Source: Brachycybe producta (Eukaryota; Arthropoda; Diplopoda; Playtdesmida; Andrognathidae). Taken from it: a stretch of DNA of 64,000 bases. The notes beneath the pieces are model-generated. The model was given only the letters and a program-made list of their open reading frames with translations, ran no database searches and was not told the origin of the DNA. Positions 32,101-47,400 of the stretch are shown piece after piece. Position 1 is the first letter of the stretch. Every line of letters begins with the position of its first letter. Position numbers and translations under genes: made by a program. The DNA lies in the NCBI GenBank assembly GCA_036925085.1, contig JAUPFP010000007.1, positions 6,114,058 through 6,178,057 of the forward strand, read 5' to 3'.

Positions 32101-32777
32101 TGATAGATTAGCATTTTGTGCATTCACCTTGTACCTGCACTTGCCTGAAATCCGAGACATCGTCCGTAAAAAGACGTTACATCGATGTTTCCAGCCTCGA
32201 GAAGGAGATCGGTGCCAGAAATCACCCGTGACGAATAAAAAAGACTTGTCGGCTGGTCGCTGGATGATCTCAGCGTCGTCAGAAGCCGAACGGAACACAC
32301 AAGACATTCGAACATCGAAGAATAAGCTTCAACTTCTCTAACATAATGTTCACGTCGAAATAAAAGTGTTCCACGACCGATACAAACCGTACGACACAGT
32401 TCTATGGTTCGTACGACGCACGAATCGATTATAGAGACAAAACTGCGATAACCATTACCTATAATCAATGAATCGTAATCGTATTCGGACGCGAACTTAG
32501 AAATTTCGTTTGCTTCCGTTTCAATTGTGTCCAAAAGTGTCAAAAGCTGAGAAAATGACCGACTAAAACGTTCTCCAACTGAACTTACGTCATCTCGGTA
32601 ATATTCTACGTTATTTACTATCAAAGAACGAAGAGCATCGCACAAAGAACTTCTAGCAGACGAGAAACCAGAATTTTTTGATAACATTCCGTAACTAAAA
32701 TCATCGTTGGCCGCCATCTTCATTTTACAATAATGCCAACCACAGTCAAGAATAGTAAAAGAAGAGGATTGCTCCAT
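26170..32777 (-). CDS. LIPE: Hormone-sensitive lipase (LIPE/HSL) orthologue
   Basis: Eight exons on the minus strand, 5' to 3': 32777-32145, 32077-31826, 31727-31542, 31472-31356, 31290-31146, 29622-29404, 29344-28614, 26382-26170; 831 aa (human short form 775). HSL hydrolyses diacylglycerol, cholesteryl esters and other lipid esters on droplets under cAMP control. Visible: HSL N-terminal domain ending FYGRCLGFQ (residues about 1-330), oxyanion HGGGFVAQSSKSHE (H383), nucleophile elbow GDSAGGN (Ser457), a serine-rich acidic regulatory module replacing the human one (about 519-720), acid in HLDPFLDD (Asp766) and histidine in LPHGFL (His796). RKASS puts a PKA-type site at Ser705. Intron 1 appears to be GC-AG (donor CAG/GCAAGT at 32144). 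The exon-2 donor (ATT/GTAATG) is the least certain boundary. The start is the first in-frame ATG. Introns 6 and 7 carry several DNA elements. Divergent with TMEM147. Confidence 0.92.
26593..26977. mobile_element. hAT-like element, copy 2 (385 bp)
   Basis: TAGAGGTGGGACGAATCC at the left and AGAATATCCCATCCCTA at the right. It is the reverse-complement relative of 24386-25368 without its insertions, and shares the GGCACTCAGGG, TTGCAACAATTG and ACGCCAATGAAG segments. Flanking 8-mers AAAAATAC and AAAACTAT match at 6 of 8. It lies in LIPE intron 7. Confidence 0.78.
27105..27340. repeat. Dispersed repeat, copy in LIPE intron 7
   Basis: A segment with CCTAGCTAGCAAAATGGAC and CAACCAAAATAATACCTGG resembles 37650-37900 in DCAF8 intron 2 (GGTAGCTAGCAAAATGGAC, CAACCAAAATGCATTAATACC). 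Degenerate; the class is unknown. Confidence 0.5.
27389..28157. mobile_element. Foldback element, copy A (about 770 bp)
   Basis: Left arm TAAGAGGCTACACATCACAAAACTAC... and right arm ...GTAGTTTTGCGATGTAACCTCATAAG are inverted over about 350 bp each. They share the markers GCTAGCAT, GTGCACTTTAAATATATGC, AAGTGCGGTTATATTTT and ATTTTACGAGCATTTTAATGG. No ORF. It lies in LIPE intron 7. Confidence 0.8.
29690..29815. repeat. 126-bp hairpin repeat in LIPE intron 6
   Basis: AAGGTTCTCTTTATAAAGGT, then AAAGCAGG, CATG and TTTGGTC in the left arm pair with GACCAAACGGACATG, CCTGCTTT and ACCTTTATAAAAAGAACCTT in the right. Arms are about 47 bp with few mismatches and a 30-35-base loop. It could be a miniature element or a transcribed hairpin; no target duplication is clear. 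Confidence 0.75.
30193..30974. mobile_element. Foldback element, copy B (about 780 bp)
   Basis: Same family as 27389-28157: left end TTAAGAGACTACATCGCAAA, right end inverted with GAAGTATCCTCTTAAG. Inner markers GCGCTAGCATCG, AAGTGCGGTTATATTTT and ACGAGCATTTTAATAG are shared. It lies in LIPE intron 6. Confidence 0.8.
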
Positions 32778-33163
32778 CACATGGACTCCATGTTGCACCA
32801 ATCTCGTAATATTCTGACGTCACCGTGATCCCTTGCGAGCGAAGTGAGGGTGAGAGGTGGGATTAGTCTTCAATTTTAGCTTAAAAAAGCAGACGATTTA
32901 TCATTCACTTTCGACCTTTTTTTCTAACATGGAGTTGATTTACCTTTATAAATTAATCACGCTCAGCACGATAAGTCACGTCACGGCACTGAAATTTAAG
33001 AACGCTTTTGGCAAAAGCCTTTTTCTCACATTGAGCGGATGGATTACTAAATTATCCGGATTTCATTTTTGAACGTTTTGCATAATTTGCGTTCTTGCTT
33101 TCCATTTTTTAACCCAATTTTCGCGGGTTTCTTCGTTCAAATTTTTTTTACTTTACAAATAAA
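32778..33163. promoter_or_regulatory. Divergent promoter between LIPE and TMEM147
   Basis: Only 386 bp separate the two start codons, which point away from each other, so both promoters and 5' leaders must overlap here unless a non-coding first exon exists elsewhere. No TATA box is obvious near either start. A full palindromic CRE lies on the LIPE side. Confidence 0.7.
32815..32822. promoter_or_regulatory. Consensus cAMP response element TGACGTCA
   Basis: An exact 8-bp palindromic CRE lies 37 bp before the LIPE start codon, within the divergent promoter. CREB-family binding to this octamer is established. That it controls LIPE or TMEM147 here is inference. Confidence 0.6.
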
Positions 33164-34141
33164 ATGACCCTGTTTCACTTCGGAAATTGTTGTGCACTCG
33201 CATATACACCATATTTCTTAGCGTACAAGTATTCTGGCCTGTGAGTATCACCATTAATTGATGCCGTTTAAACACATGATACGAATGATAATCAAAATTC
33301 TTACTCTTACTTATAGTCCCGACTATGGAGTGTTCTGGAAATGCGTTCAGGCTGGAGCAATCTATTTATTAACACAACTGGGAAAGATGCTTTTTCTAGC
33401 CACTTTCTTTCCTTCTTCAGATTTGTTACAAAGTGGACATATTGACCTCTTAGGAGTATATTATAACATAAATATATACTTAACGAAATTATATGGTGTT
33501 CATTTGATTTCCAATTGACTCATAGGAGACCTTTAAAACGACGATAGATTTTGCGGATTTGGTCGGAATCAATTTCATCATGTCTCAGGTGGCAGGAAAG
33601 GGAGAACTGAAGATCCTTGTTGCAGGAATCGGATGGGCAACAGCCGAATTGGGTGTAACTAGGTTCCTTCCGTTGTGGGTCGGAGCCAGAGGGATGGAAT
33701 TCGACTGGAAATACATACAAATGAGCTTAGAATCGAATTTTAGCTTGGTTTGATGATTTAACATTTTGATTTGCACACAACTATATAAATGGTTAACTGT
33801 TTTGTTTTGACGTATTTCATTTATCTTTAGGTTCATCACGTTGCAATGGCGACATTTGTTTGGTTGTGGAGTCGAAACGATCTGAAGAAATCGATCTTGC
33901 CTTTCGTTGGAACATTACTTGTGATTGGAACTTACAAACCACTAGTCGTTGAGTGAGTTAGTTGTTTCCATCTTCTAGGTGAATCACTTTTAATAAACAA
34001 ACTTATCTTTTTTATAGCATCGTTACAGTTGCTTTTGGCATCGGAGATTGGACGGTTCTTGCTTTTAAAGCGGCGTTCACTGCTATTTCGGGTCTCGTTG
34101 CATTGCAGTTGTACATCGGATTCACACAAAATTCTCAATAA
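33164..34141 (+). CDS. TMEM147: TMEM147 orthologue, multipass ER membrane protein
   Basis: Five exons: 33164-33240, 33317-33455, 33526-33747, 33831-33952, 34018-34141; 227 aa (human 224). The start [18 protein letters not shown] is nearly the human N-terminus. [34 protein letters not shown] and [20 protein letters not shown] are hallmark stretches. In vertebrates TMEM147 is a seven-pass ER protein that joins nicalin and NOMO in the back-of-Sec61 complex used for multipass protein biogenesis. All introns are GT-AG and under 100 bp. AATAAA at about 34171 is a likely polyadenylation signal. It shares a divergent promoter with LIPE and converges on DCAF8. Confidence 0.94.
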
Positions 34142-35460
34142 AGACTTATTTTTTTTTACTAAGAAGAAGCAAATAAAATGTTCAAAACATAAAAAGTCTG
34201 TCCATTTTTGGGGTTTGTAGTTGAAAAATTATGATAAAAAATAAACATTAGTATTTAACATTAATTTTAGACCTTAAGTTTAAATTCCTTTACTAACAAA
34301 CATAAATCTGCATTTAAATTAAATATTTACAAAATTAATCTTAAAATACTTATTTAAATATTTAAATTAAAAGCATTTCTTTGACTTTTGCAATATTAAA
34401 ACACAATATTGCCTACATACAGTATGTATACTGTATAAATCTATATAAAAAAGATTGGACTGATGCAATATCGTGTATTCAACATGGTGTGTGCTTCGTT
34501 TTCGTTTACATTTGCCTGTTTCACACAATTATTTTCGAAAATTTCTATAACCAAAGTTAGATTCTTTAATAGGCTATGAATTATTAAAATAATTCAGAAA
34601 ATAATATTTATTCAAGCTGATAGCCTGTTAAAAGGTATTTTAAATAAGCTTTCATGAGAGTTTGAAAGTGACCCAACTTCAAGCAGATGACATTCTTTTA
34701 AGTTTAAGTAATTCAGCTACCGTTCTAGTTTCTATCACACTTTAAATTTCTAATTATTTTTTGACTCCTGAAAATTAGTTGTTCATTAAATATCTTAAAT
34801 AAAGAACTATGAATCAACTTTAAATTTAAAATTTACGTGATTTCATACATGTATATCACAGTTCATGTATCCTATAATTTAGATCAGTTATGAACCACAA
34901 TAGTTTACTAGTATTTTTTTTATTAATTTACCTTTCCTTTTCATTTAACAATTTACATACTCTTTGAAGAAACAAAAGATATAAATGAAACAAATCCCCC
35001 TGAATATTCCATTCACATTTCGACAAAAAGCTAGTATCACTGATCGTTTGTCGTTCCCAGAAAGTGGTTGCTCTAAAGTTATGATCGGATAAGTAAACCT
35101 ACCGAACAAGGTCTTTAGTGGATAAAATATCTCCGATCTACAGTCAATTTTTCAACTGTATCTTTGGCAGAAATATAAATAGGTTCGTGTTCAGAAAACA
35201 ATGTAGTTGCAAACCCATTGAGCTTCAACGCGTAACGGAACTAAAAAAAAAACTAATAAACGAATGAAGGAGTTTATGAACATCAGGTAAAAATATCCAT
35301 TGGAAGAAGTAAAATCTTAGCAAAACTATACATTTGTTTTAATAATTCTATTGTCGAGCATTGGAAAAAAGGAATCTGGGGATTCGAGGAAGGAAAGTTG
35401 TCGACTGTAAACTTCAATCGAAAACCTTAAAACTAGAAAAAGAATATCAAAGACACTTCC
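34142..35460. other. Convergent intergenic spacer between TMEM147 and DCAF8
   Basis: AT-rich. Around 34640-34750 it holds a copy of the dispersed foldback family seen also near 36236-36330, 45140-45330 and 49660-49875 (motifs GTTTGAAAGTGACCCAACTT and TTCTAGTTTCTA). No gene seen. Confidence 0.55.
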
Positions 35461-39771
<4,311 letters not shown>

Positions 39772-40679
39772 TGTCTGAAAAATATAGATTAGACTTATAA
39801 AAAAAAAAACAGTAAGAATGTTTACATTTTCGATATTGTTTTTACTTCACTTTACCAACGTGGTTTATAAAATGACTTCGTTTCTCTCAGTTACGTGGCG
39901 TCATCGTTTTATTAGTCCACTTGAAACACAAAACAAAACTCAACAATTCATCGTTTCTGTGACAAAATAAAAAATGTTCGCCGTGAAAAATGAATGTTAG
40001 AACGTCATTTACAACGAAATACGAGCGATCATAATAAAATGGTGATCTCTATAAAAGAAAAAAAAAAATCTCGAACGAAAATGAAGTCTAAAAAGAATGC
40101 GAATAAATAAGACGTTCGTTTTATCAGTCGTTATCATTCAGTTTTTCACCGATTTTTCGTCTTAAAATGACACTAAAACCATTGAAGATGTTTAAGAAAT
40201 AAATAAATGATGAGAAATAAATCGAAATTAGTGAAATTTCTTTACTTTTAGCTCACCCAAAAAGAAGGAATCCATTCTTGAACTATCTTTCTGGCTACTA
40301 CGGAAAAAAAAAAACAATATTAAAAATAACTAACTCATTAGAGCTAACACCGAGCACTCCAAAAAGATTTAAAAACGTTATCACAAATACGGCGCTTTAT
40401 TAAAAGGACGATTATCCACGGTTTTAGTTAAGTTTCCATCGCAGTACTACAGCCTCCTAGTAGTTTAGGAAGCAATGGCAGCCTAAAGGCACCAATTCCC
40501 AGACTTTTTGAGAACTTTCGCACTACATGTAGATTCAACCTGCCAAAATCATTGGCAGCTAAAAATAATAAATAGTAATTAATAAGAAAATTAAACAAAA
40601 AACACGTTTTTTTGTGACACTCGCTTTTATAAAAACGGCCTTAAAAGTAAAAAAAAAAAAAAACTTGACATGTTCTTGT

Positions 40680-40860
40680 CTTGCTCGTGTAGTGGTTAGT
40701 GCAAAGAGCTTCAATACCATATTACAATGTTAGAAGCTCTTTGGTTAGTGTCTCAGGCACTCAGCTCCATTGTAATGTTGGTCATAGGTTCTATCCTTTG
40801 CAGAGTGAATTTTTTTTCTTCAAATATTTCATACAGTAGGCGGTGGACAAGTTGAATGAA
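40680..40860 (+). mobile_element. tRNA-derived SINE with an inserted hairpin
   Basis: TAGTGGTTAGTG (40690-40701) fits a pol III A box and GGTTCTATCC (40797-40806) a B box. The tRNA-like head is followed by a tail, CTTCAAATATTTCATACAGTAGGCGGTGGACAAG, matching CCAAATATTTCAG...GTGGACAAAC near 20985-21020. A 42-bp hairpin (40702-40743) interrupts the A-box region; removing it restores a normal head. Ends uncertain. Confidence 0.6.
40702..40743. mobile_element. Short mobile-looking hairpin, copy 2 (42 bp), with target duplication
   Basis: CAAAGAGCTTC and GAAGCTCTTTG arms as at 16592, with a longer loop. GTTAGTG directly flanks both sides (40695-40701 and 40744-40750); if the last G belongs to the target, the duplication is the 8-bp GGTTAGTG. 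It interrupts a SINE A box, which dates it after the SINE. Confidence 0.75.
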
Positions 40861-41149
40861 ATAGAATCATACAATTTTTTGATATTTTTTAATGAAAAAA
40901 AAAAATAAATGAAATTTATTTACATTTTATTACGTTTTATTTCATTGAAAAACAACAACAAAAGTAAAACAGGATAAATTCAACACTAGAGTGAAGTTCT
41001 CTATTCCCGGATGCAGTGAACAGCTTCCATTATGACTGAACTCATCTCAACTTCATCAATAATGCTATTATAAAACACAAAAAACAATCTCATAAATTGC
41101 ATTGTTTTTGTTTTTTACAAAAAATGACTTACTGATCCATTTGTTTTAC

Positions 41150-42506
41150 TTACTTAGACACTGGTTTAATAGATATTTCGTCAACCACAATACTCCCAAT
41201 ATGGTGTGGTTCTTCTGGAAGAGATTTTGCCTCCATGTCCAATTCTTCATGAATTAAAGATGTAATCCCAACTTGAAAGCAACTAGATGCTAAGCACCGT
41301 TGGAGAGTTGCCCGCGATGGAAGAGTGACTATCTTCTTTTTGCAATGTTCATAACTTTCGGGAGATTTCATTCGCCATATTAAACAATGATTTAAAGTTG
41401 GCTCGCTAAATCTTGGTTTACTTTTAGAGTATTGTGACATCTGATCCAAAAGAAAAATAGCCTTAAAATTTTCCTTTTTTGCATCAGCCTCAATATGATC
41501 TAAATTGTAGGACTTAATCTTCATTTTTAAAGAGTTAATACTGTTCTTTGTCCTCGATTTCTTTTCTTTCAGTTGCTTAATAAGTATTTTTTGACGGCAA
41601 ACCCGTGTCTGTAAAGATTTTATTAGCTTGGCAGCTTCAGGTGAGCGCTTTGGACGGCCACACGACGAAGGCATGGTTGGTGGAGATCGCGTTGGGTCAC
41701 AAATCGCAAACGGTTGTTCCTGTAATGTTGGCAACAAAGAGTCACCTGTTGGTTGAGTTATGCTTTTTGATGAGGTTTGTTCCAAAGTGAGCCTATTTTC
41801 TGAATTATCTTTGCAGTTATTTTTCGATTTTTTGACAATTCGTGGAAACTGTAGTTGGTGTAATGTGGGCAACAAAGAAACATCCGTTAGTCGAGTCATG
41901 CATTTTGGCGGAGTTTGTTCCACCGTAGGTACATTTTCCGAATTATCTTTGCAATCATCATGCTCCAATGTTTTGTCAATTTGTGAACCTTCGTGTATAG
42001 CTGATTTACAACCTAATTTCAAACATTCAATGTGAATATTTAGCACCATATATTAGTAGTAGACATCAAGAGAAAAAAAAAACTTACTAACTGTTGACCT
42101 TTTTTTCTTCTTGATTAATAATGCCGACCTTCTTACTGGCGCTTTTCGAAGTGGCTTCTTTTCTGCAGCTCTTTGCAAGTAACCAGGATAGTCAGGAAAA
42201 ACTGTTGGAACTGTTCCTGGCAGTAACCGTTTATACTTTGTGCTCGTCATAAAATCAGTTGCCTCAAAATGGATACTGCAAACAACAGACCTATAACGAA
42301 AAACATTATTTTTTACATTTGCGCTAGAAAAAAAGGAATTTAATTTCAATTACTTTTAATTACCGATCTGATGGCGTCCAATCTTTCCTTCTTATGTTTC
42401 TTAGCCATTTATCTCGTAGGGCAGCAACACTTGGTATTTCATGAAAACTTACTCCTTTTGTTTTAGATTGGTCCGACTTACAGTAAGGTACACAACAGCA
42501 AACCAT
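41150..42506 (-). CDS. THAP-domain, P-element-like transposase gene, truncated
   Basis: Three exons on minus: 42506-42364, 42290-42088, 42012-41150; 402 aa as read. Residues 1-90 form a THAP zinc finger: CCVPYC, then FHEIP, KWLRNIRRKDWTPSD and VVCSIHF (C-x2-H), followed by the P...F motif region. A basic linker with TVPTVFPDYPG and KKKRS leads to a coiled-coil-like stretch (about 240-280), then a transposase-like part (CLIWRMKSPESYEHCKK, LPSRATLQRCL). The protein stops at SIVVDEISIKPVSK, where the RNase H-like catalytic core of P-type transposases should begin with an acidic residue. The stop lies inside AA/GTAAGT, a strong donor, so a spliced form may once have continued. It is either a transposase relic or a domesticated THAP protein. 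Confidence 0.72.
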
Positions 42507-42529
42507 TTTTAGAAGAAAATAAAAAAAAA

Positions 42530-42762
42530 CTAGCGTTTGGCCGTTTGCCCATTAGAATTAGTAGAGCGCATGCGCATTACCATCTTATCGTTTTATATAG
42601 GAAAACTAACCTAACCTAACCTATAGTGAACGCGCTCATCGGCAGTTTCCATTGGTGATCAATAGATGGCGCTGCTAAAGCAAATCTGCCATCACTTTCC
42701 TATATAAAACGACAAGATGGTAATGCGCATGCGCTTTAATAATTCTAATGGGCAAACGCTAG
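42530..42762. mobile_element. Miniature inverted-repeat element next to the THAP start codon
   Basis: CTAGCGTTTG...CCCATTAGAATTA and GCGCATGCGCATTACCATCTT in the left arm pair with AAGATGGTAATGCGCATGCGC and TAATTCTAATGGGCAAACGCTAG in the right. Arms are about 70 bp around a centre with ACCTAACCTAACCTATA. It starts 23 bp upstream of the THAP ATG, so it probably forms that gene's 5' leader or promoter. No sure target duplication in the flanking A runs. Confidence 0.8.
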
Positions 42763-44479
42763 TAAAAAAATGATTGAAAACACACGTGGATATAAATTTA
42801 TTAATAATCTGGTGAAAAATGTACGAAAAACAATACCTAGACCTGTTTCTGGTTTACAACTTCTTCAGTGACGTTCAGTCTCATTTCTATAACCAAGTTA
42901 AACCAATAGTCGGATAAAGCGCCGCCTAGTGGTAAACGTTTTTTTAAAAAAAAGTTTGCAAAGCATTTTGGGATTTTCTTCCCGCTCAAATTTAAAGCTG
43001 AAATCTGGTCAGGCATGAAGAAGAAGGCTAGGGTTCTCTCTGATTCACAAAGGTGTGCCGCAGAATTTTGAAAGTTAGTATAGGCAGAGTGTATCATCAA
43101 AATATTACCTTTCATGTCATATTGTGTTTTAAAATTTTACAGACTTGCAGACAAGTTTCCTTTCCCTACGGAAGCCTAATATAGACAAACTGCGGAATTC
43201 CATCGCCTATAAAATACTATTGTAAACTACTTGGAACACAACGGAATTATTCTTAATTACTAATTCATCTATTCAATTTAGTTATGCATCAATTAAAAGC
43301 AACAGAATGTTTTTAATTAGCTTAAAACAAAATTAAAAAGCTACGGAATTTTTTTTTTTTAGAGTTTTTCCTCTGGGGTGGCCTATGGCCGGGAGGGGCC
43401 CCTTTATAGGTCCTTTTTCTCTGAGAAAAGAGAGGGGGGTGGCACGGTGCCCCCGGGGGCACCTTTATAGGGCCTTTTCTCCAGGTTAGTTGGTGCATGT
43501 TTACAAAAAAATTCAGACTTGTAAATATTGCAGAACCACTTTTTTTTCAAAGATCAAAAACCCATGAAAATGACAATTTTCGGCAAAATGTGATGTTTGT
43601 TTTCAGTAGTTTTTGCGTTTATTAATACATATTAACTTCTTTTATATTATACAGGGCATCAAAAAAGCCACATTTTTCAAAATTCGCAACTTTTTAGGGA
43701 ATTTTTTTTTCTTCCAATTTATAAATAAATACCAACAATAATGAATATATACCGTGTTAATATATAATATGTAGATGATACCCTAAAAATTTCATACAAA
43801 ATCTGTTACAGTTTACGAGATATTGAATTTTAAAATTTTACAGAAAAATGCATTTTTGCGTCAGATACCCAAACTTCGGGATTTGTTTTCTCAAGAAATA
43901 ATGGTCATATGGCAAAACAAAAATAAGGGTCTAATTATTTTGTAATCCCTACACACAATTTCATTTTCATCAAAATTGGTGACTATGGGTCGCCTTTTAA
44001 AAATAAAAAAGTTTATTTTGAAAGATATCGTGCTATCAATTATGGAAAAACCGTAGCGATTTCATTAATTGAAAAAAAATGATCGAAAATGACTCAATAT
44101 AATTATAAAAAAATATCATGCAGCTTCATTTATTTTCATCGATAAGAATTAAATTTATTTTGTGAAAAAAGGTCAAACTCAAGTCGAGTTCATACTAATT
44201 TAATTAACCAATTTTTTTTTTATTAGAACACTTTGTAATTCGGTTAAAACGCCATCTAGTAACAACTTTTTAATTAGCTAGAAGTGTTCCCACCTTAAAT
44301 CAAACTAAAAAATTCCTCAAACCATACTTAAACAACATTAAAGTTTGTCCTAAAAATTATCACTAATAATAAATATATTTATGATGTAGAAACAAACACT
44401 CAGCACAAAACATGTAAAGATAAAAAGTAAAATTTAATAATTTGGCACCAGTAAAAGAAAGTTTTTAATTACATAAAAA
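42763..44479. other. Intergenic region between the THAP gene and the LRR gene
   Basis: Mostly AT-rich, no exon recognised. A GC-rich patch at about 43365-43490 contains two imperfect copies of a GGGGCCCCTTTATAGG / GGGGCACCTTTATAGG unit with self-complementary sides. A 92-codon minus frame at 42837-43115 has no features I recognise and is left uncalled. Confidence 0.5.
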
Positions 44480-47400
44480 TTACTTATTAAAATAATCAAA
44501 GAGAGCAAACATCAGCAAAGACAACCCAATAGTTGAGAAATTAACTAGTAAAACATTACTAGTATTTACAGAATACACTTGATTTTGAACAACACTTGAA
44601 GAAGAAGATGAAGGAGATGAACTTTTCATTTTCAATTTCGTTTCTACTAGACAATTTGTCTTTGATTCAATATAGGAAACCGCATCTTCCAGAGGAATTC
44701 GATCACTGTCACCCATTAAACTAGGTCTATCATTAGCTACCTGATCTATGATGTCATCTCGACTACCCTTGTTACTATTACCAATAGGCCTACGTATTCC
44801 TTTCTTAACTTCAATTATTTGTTCCATTTCGCTGGCAGGTGGTGGTTTGCATTCGACTAATTTCCACTGATTCAGTTCGTCGTATTTCTTTAGTTTGGCC
44901 ATTTCCAACATCCATTTGATGCGACAATCACACTCGAATTTATTTTCTGCAAAATATAGAAAAATAATTATTTTTTGGTAAATTAGGCCAATTTAAGCGG
45001 TGTTTGTTAATCATAAGCACACCCCTCGAAGTCTTGTTATTCTGTAATTCAGAAGCAAAACTCAAGAGAAAATATTTAAGAAACTAGAAGGGTAACCCAA
45101 TCTCTTAAGAATATTTTCACGTTCATATATTTTAAAATAAACTTTTTATTTCAGTTTGAAAATGACCCACCTTTAATTAGAAGATATTTTTCTAACTACA
45201 ACTAGTATTAAAAGTTTAAAACGTTATTATAAAAAAGTTTATTTTGAGAAATATCATCAAGAATAAAAAAAAATACTATTAAGTGATTAAGCTATCATTC
45301 TAGTTTCTAACACTTTCAATTTCTCCTTAAAATATGTTTCTGAATTGCAGAATAACCAGAGTCAAAAAAGTAATCAAGAGTCAAGAAGAGATTCCTGAAA
45401 AGGGCGAAATGTTATATATTCTTCGGCCTTTTTTCTTTTCATTTCCAAATTTGTAACGCCAAGCAGTCTGTCTTATTATATAACATATATACAAACGGAA
45501 GAAGAAAATAATAGAAAGTCCCGAACTTTTATGTCCCCTAAATCCCACACAAAACCTTTATTCCAAATATAAACAAAATTCCAAGTTGCAGCTGAGCTGA
45601 GAGGTTACCATAATAAGTCCCACACACACACACTCTCTCAATTCACTATTAATAAAAACCCTTTCAAGTTGTTTTTTTCTTTGTTTGTTGTTATAGAATT
45701 ACACACAACTGAATTCACACATGTAGTAGATTAGTTAGAAACACAAATTCTTAGAAAAGACAGAAAAAAAACAAATAATAACAATAAACACTCCATTTCT
45801 CAATTAAACCAAAAAGAAAACACATTAAATAAATCTCATAAATTCGGTTCAGATCTTTAAAAATCTTACTTGAAAGTTAATTTCGGAACGCACTGAAAAT
45901 ACTTTTACGAAATAGGTCTCCTATTTTTTTTAGCAGTTTTTACTATACATGTATTCTGTAAAAAATGAAACAGAAATTTGAAATACAAATATTTAGTGTA
46001 GAATACACTTTTCAGAAACTAACTTCTACACAGCTGACAAGCATGAAATGTTATCTTGATATTGTATATTATATACTGTATATTCATTTAAATCAATGAT
46101 TCCCAAATGATTTGCTAAGTGTGCCACGAAATGTCAGATGTTATATTCAATGTGTTAGTATAATTTAATATTTTCAATTAAATTTTAACTAAATATTAGA
46201 AAATTCAAAATGAACAATACTTTCTTATTACACATACGCATTAAAATAGGGGTTTTCAAGGGGTGTGCTATGACACTAAGTGTGCCGTGAGCCGCAATTT
46301 CTTCAACCAAAAATACTGTGCCGTGAGCAAAAAAAAAAGTTTGGGAACCACTGATCTAAACACTCAACTTTAAAGTGGAATACGCTGTAGGATTCCAAAG
46401 AAAAACACCTACGCGAAATTAAACACAACACCAACATAAAAATTCTAATAACCTACTACTATAAAACACTTTAAAAAAATTGCTAATGGTTTCAAACTGG
46501 CCACACATACATGTACAGTAATAATAATATTCATATATACACAGTAATGAATAAATAAGTTGTCACTGACAGTCTTAATTCACACATATATGCATCCAAC
46601 ACACAAGAGATCGAGAGAGAAAAAATACGCACAAGAAAACACACAGCAAGAAAATTAACAAATTATCATAATGAACAGCTGAAATTAATTTAAATATTCA
46701 ATTTTTCTGACATAGCTGTCACACATGATAAAAAGGAAATACAGTTGTGTTTTTTTTTATTAATTAATTAAATAAAAAAGCCTTTACTAAACTTCTATAC
46801 TCGGTTGGTGTACTTGAAAGAGAGTATACTCTCTTTCAAGTACACCAACCAGCTAAAGGAATCCTATAGTAATACCTTTACTGACAGCAATTTTAAAATG
46901 AAAATCTTGCCAAATAGTTGCAGCAAACTTACGAATTCAGACTGTAATAAGTGATGAACTAAAAGTATGCTCGTAAAAAACAAGGGAAAAGTGATTAAAT
47001 AAGGTCTATTACACCTGTCACAGTGTTTACATTAGAGGCAAAACGATCCATTTTAAAATAAATATACAAAAAAATAGTTTAACACGTCTTGGAATGAATT
47101 GAAATGATGCCAACAAACAAAGAAGAAAAAACAACTAACAAGAAGTTGAATTTAAATGGAGGAGGAATGGGGAGGTGGTAACAAAAGTTTTTCAAGTGTA
47201 ATTTAGGCTTTTAAAATCCATTCTTTCACTTCCCGAAACATTAGAACAAAAAATAATTTTTTTCGTTTGTTATGCATTTTAAGATATATTAGTATTTTTA
47301 TATGTTAAATACAAAGTTATATACAAAGTTGATGGCATCTTTTTACACGTGAGTCTCAATAAAAACTTAAAAATGAATCATTTGTAACTAAAACCTTAAA

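Larger units (their letters stand above)
39772..41149. other. Intergenic region between DCAF8 and the THAP gene
   Basis: Holds the presumed DCAF8 promoter (39772 to about 40050, no TATA recognised), a repeat-like segment near 40380-40560 and the SINE at 40680. I looked on the minus strand for exons continuing the THAP protein and saw none. Confidence 0.55.

Noticed and set aside
32124-32144. Ordinary GT donor for LIPE exon 1 (GCAG/GTACAAG)
   Set aside because: It joins to exon 2 out of phase and gives a stop within three codons; the GC donor keeps GFQ-FCESMM in frame.
41150-42762. THAP gene and the 42530-42762 inverted repeat as one intact P element
   Set aside because: Both arms of the inverted repeat lie on the same side of the gene, and I saw no matching end beyond 41150.
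42837-43115. 92-codon minus-strand frame
   Set aside because: No recognisable motif, no splice partners, AT-rich repeat surroundings; probably chance.
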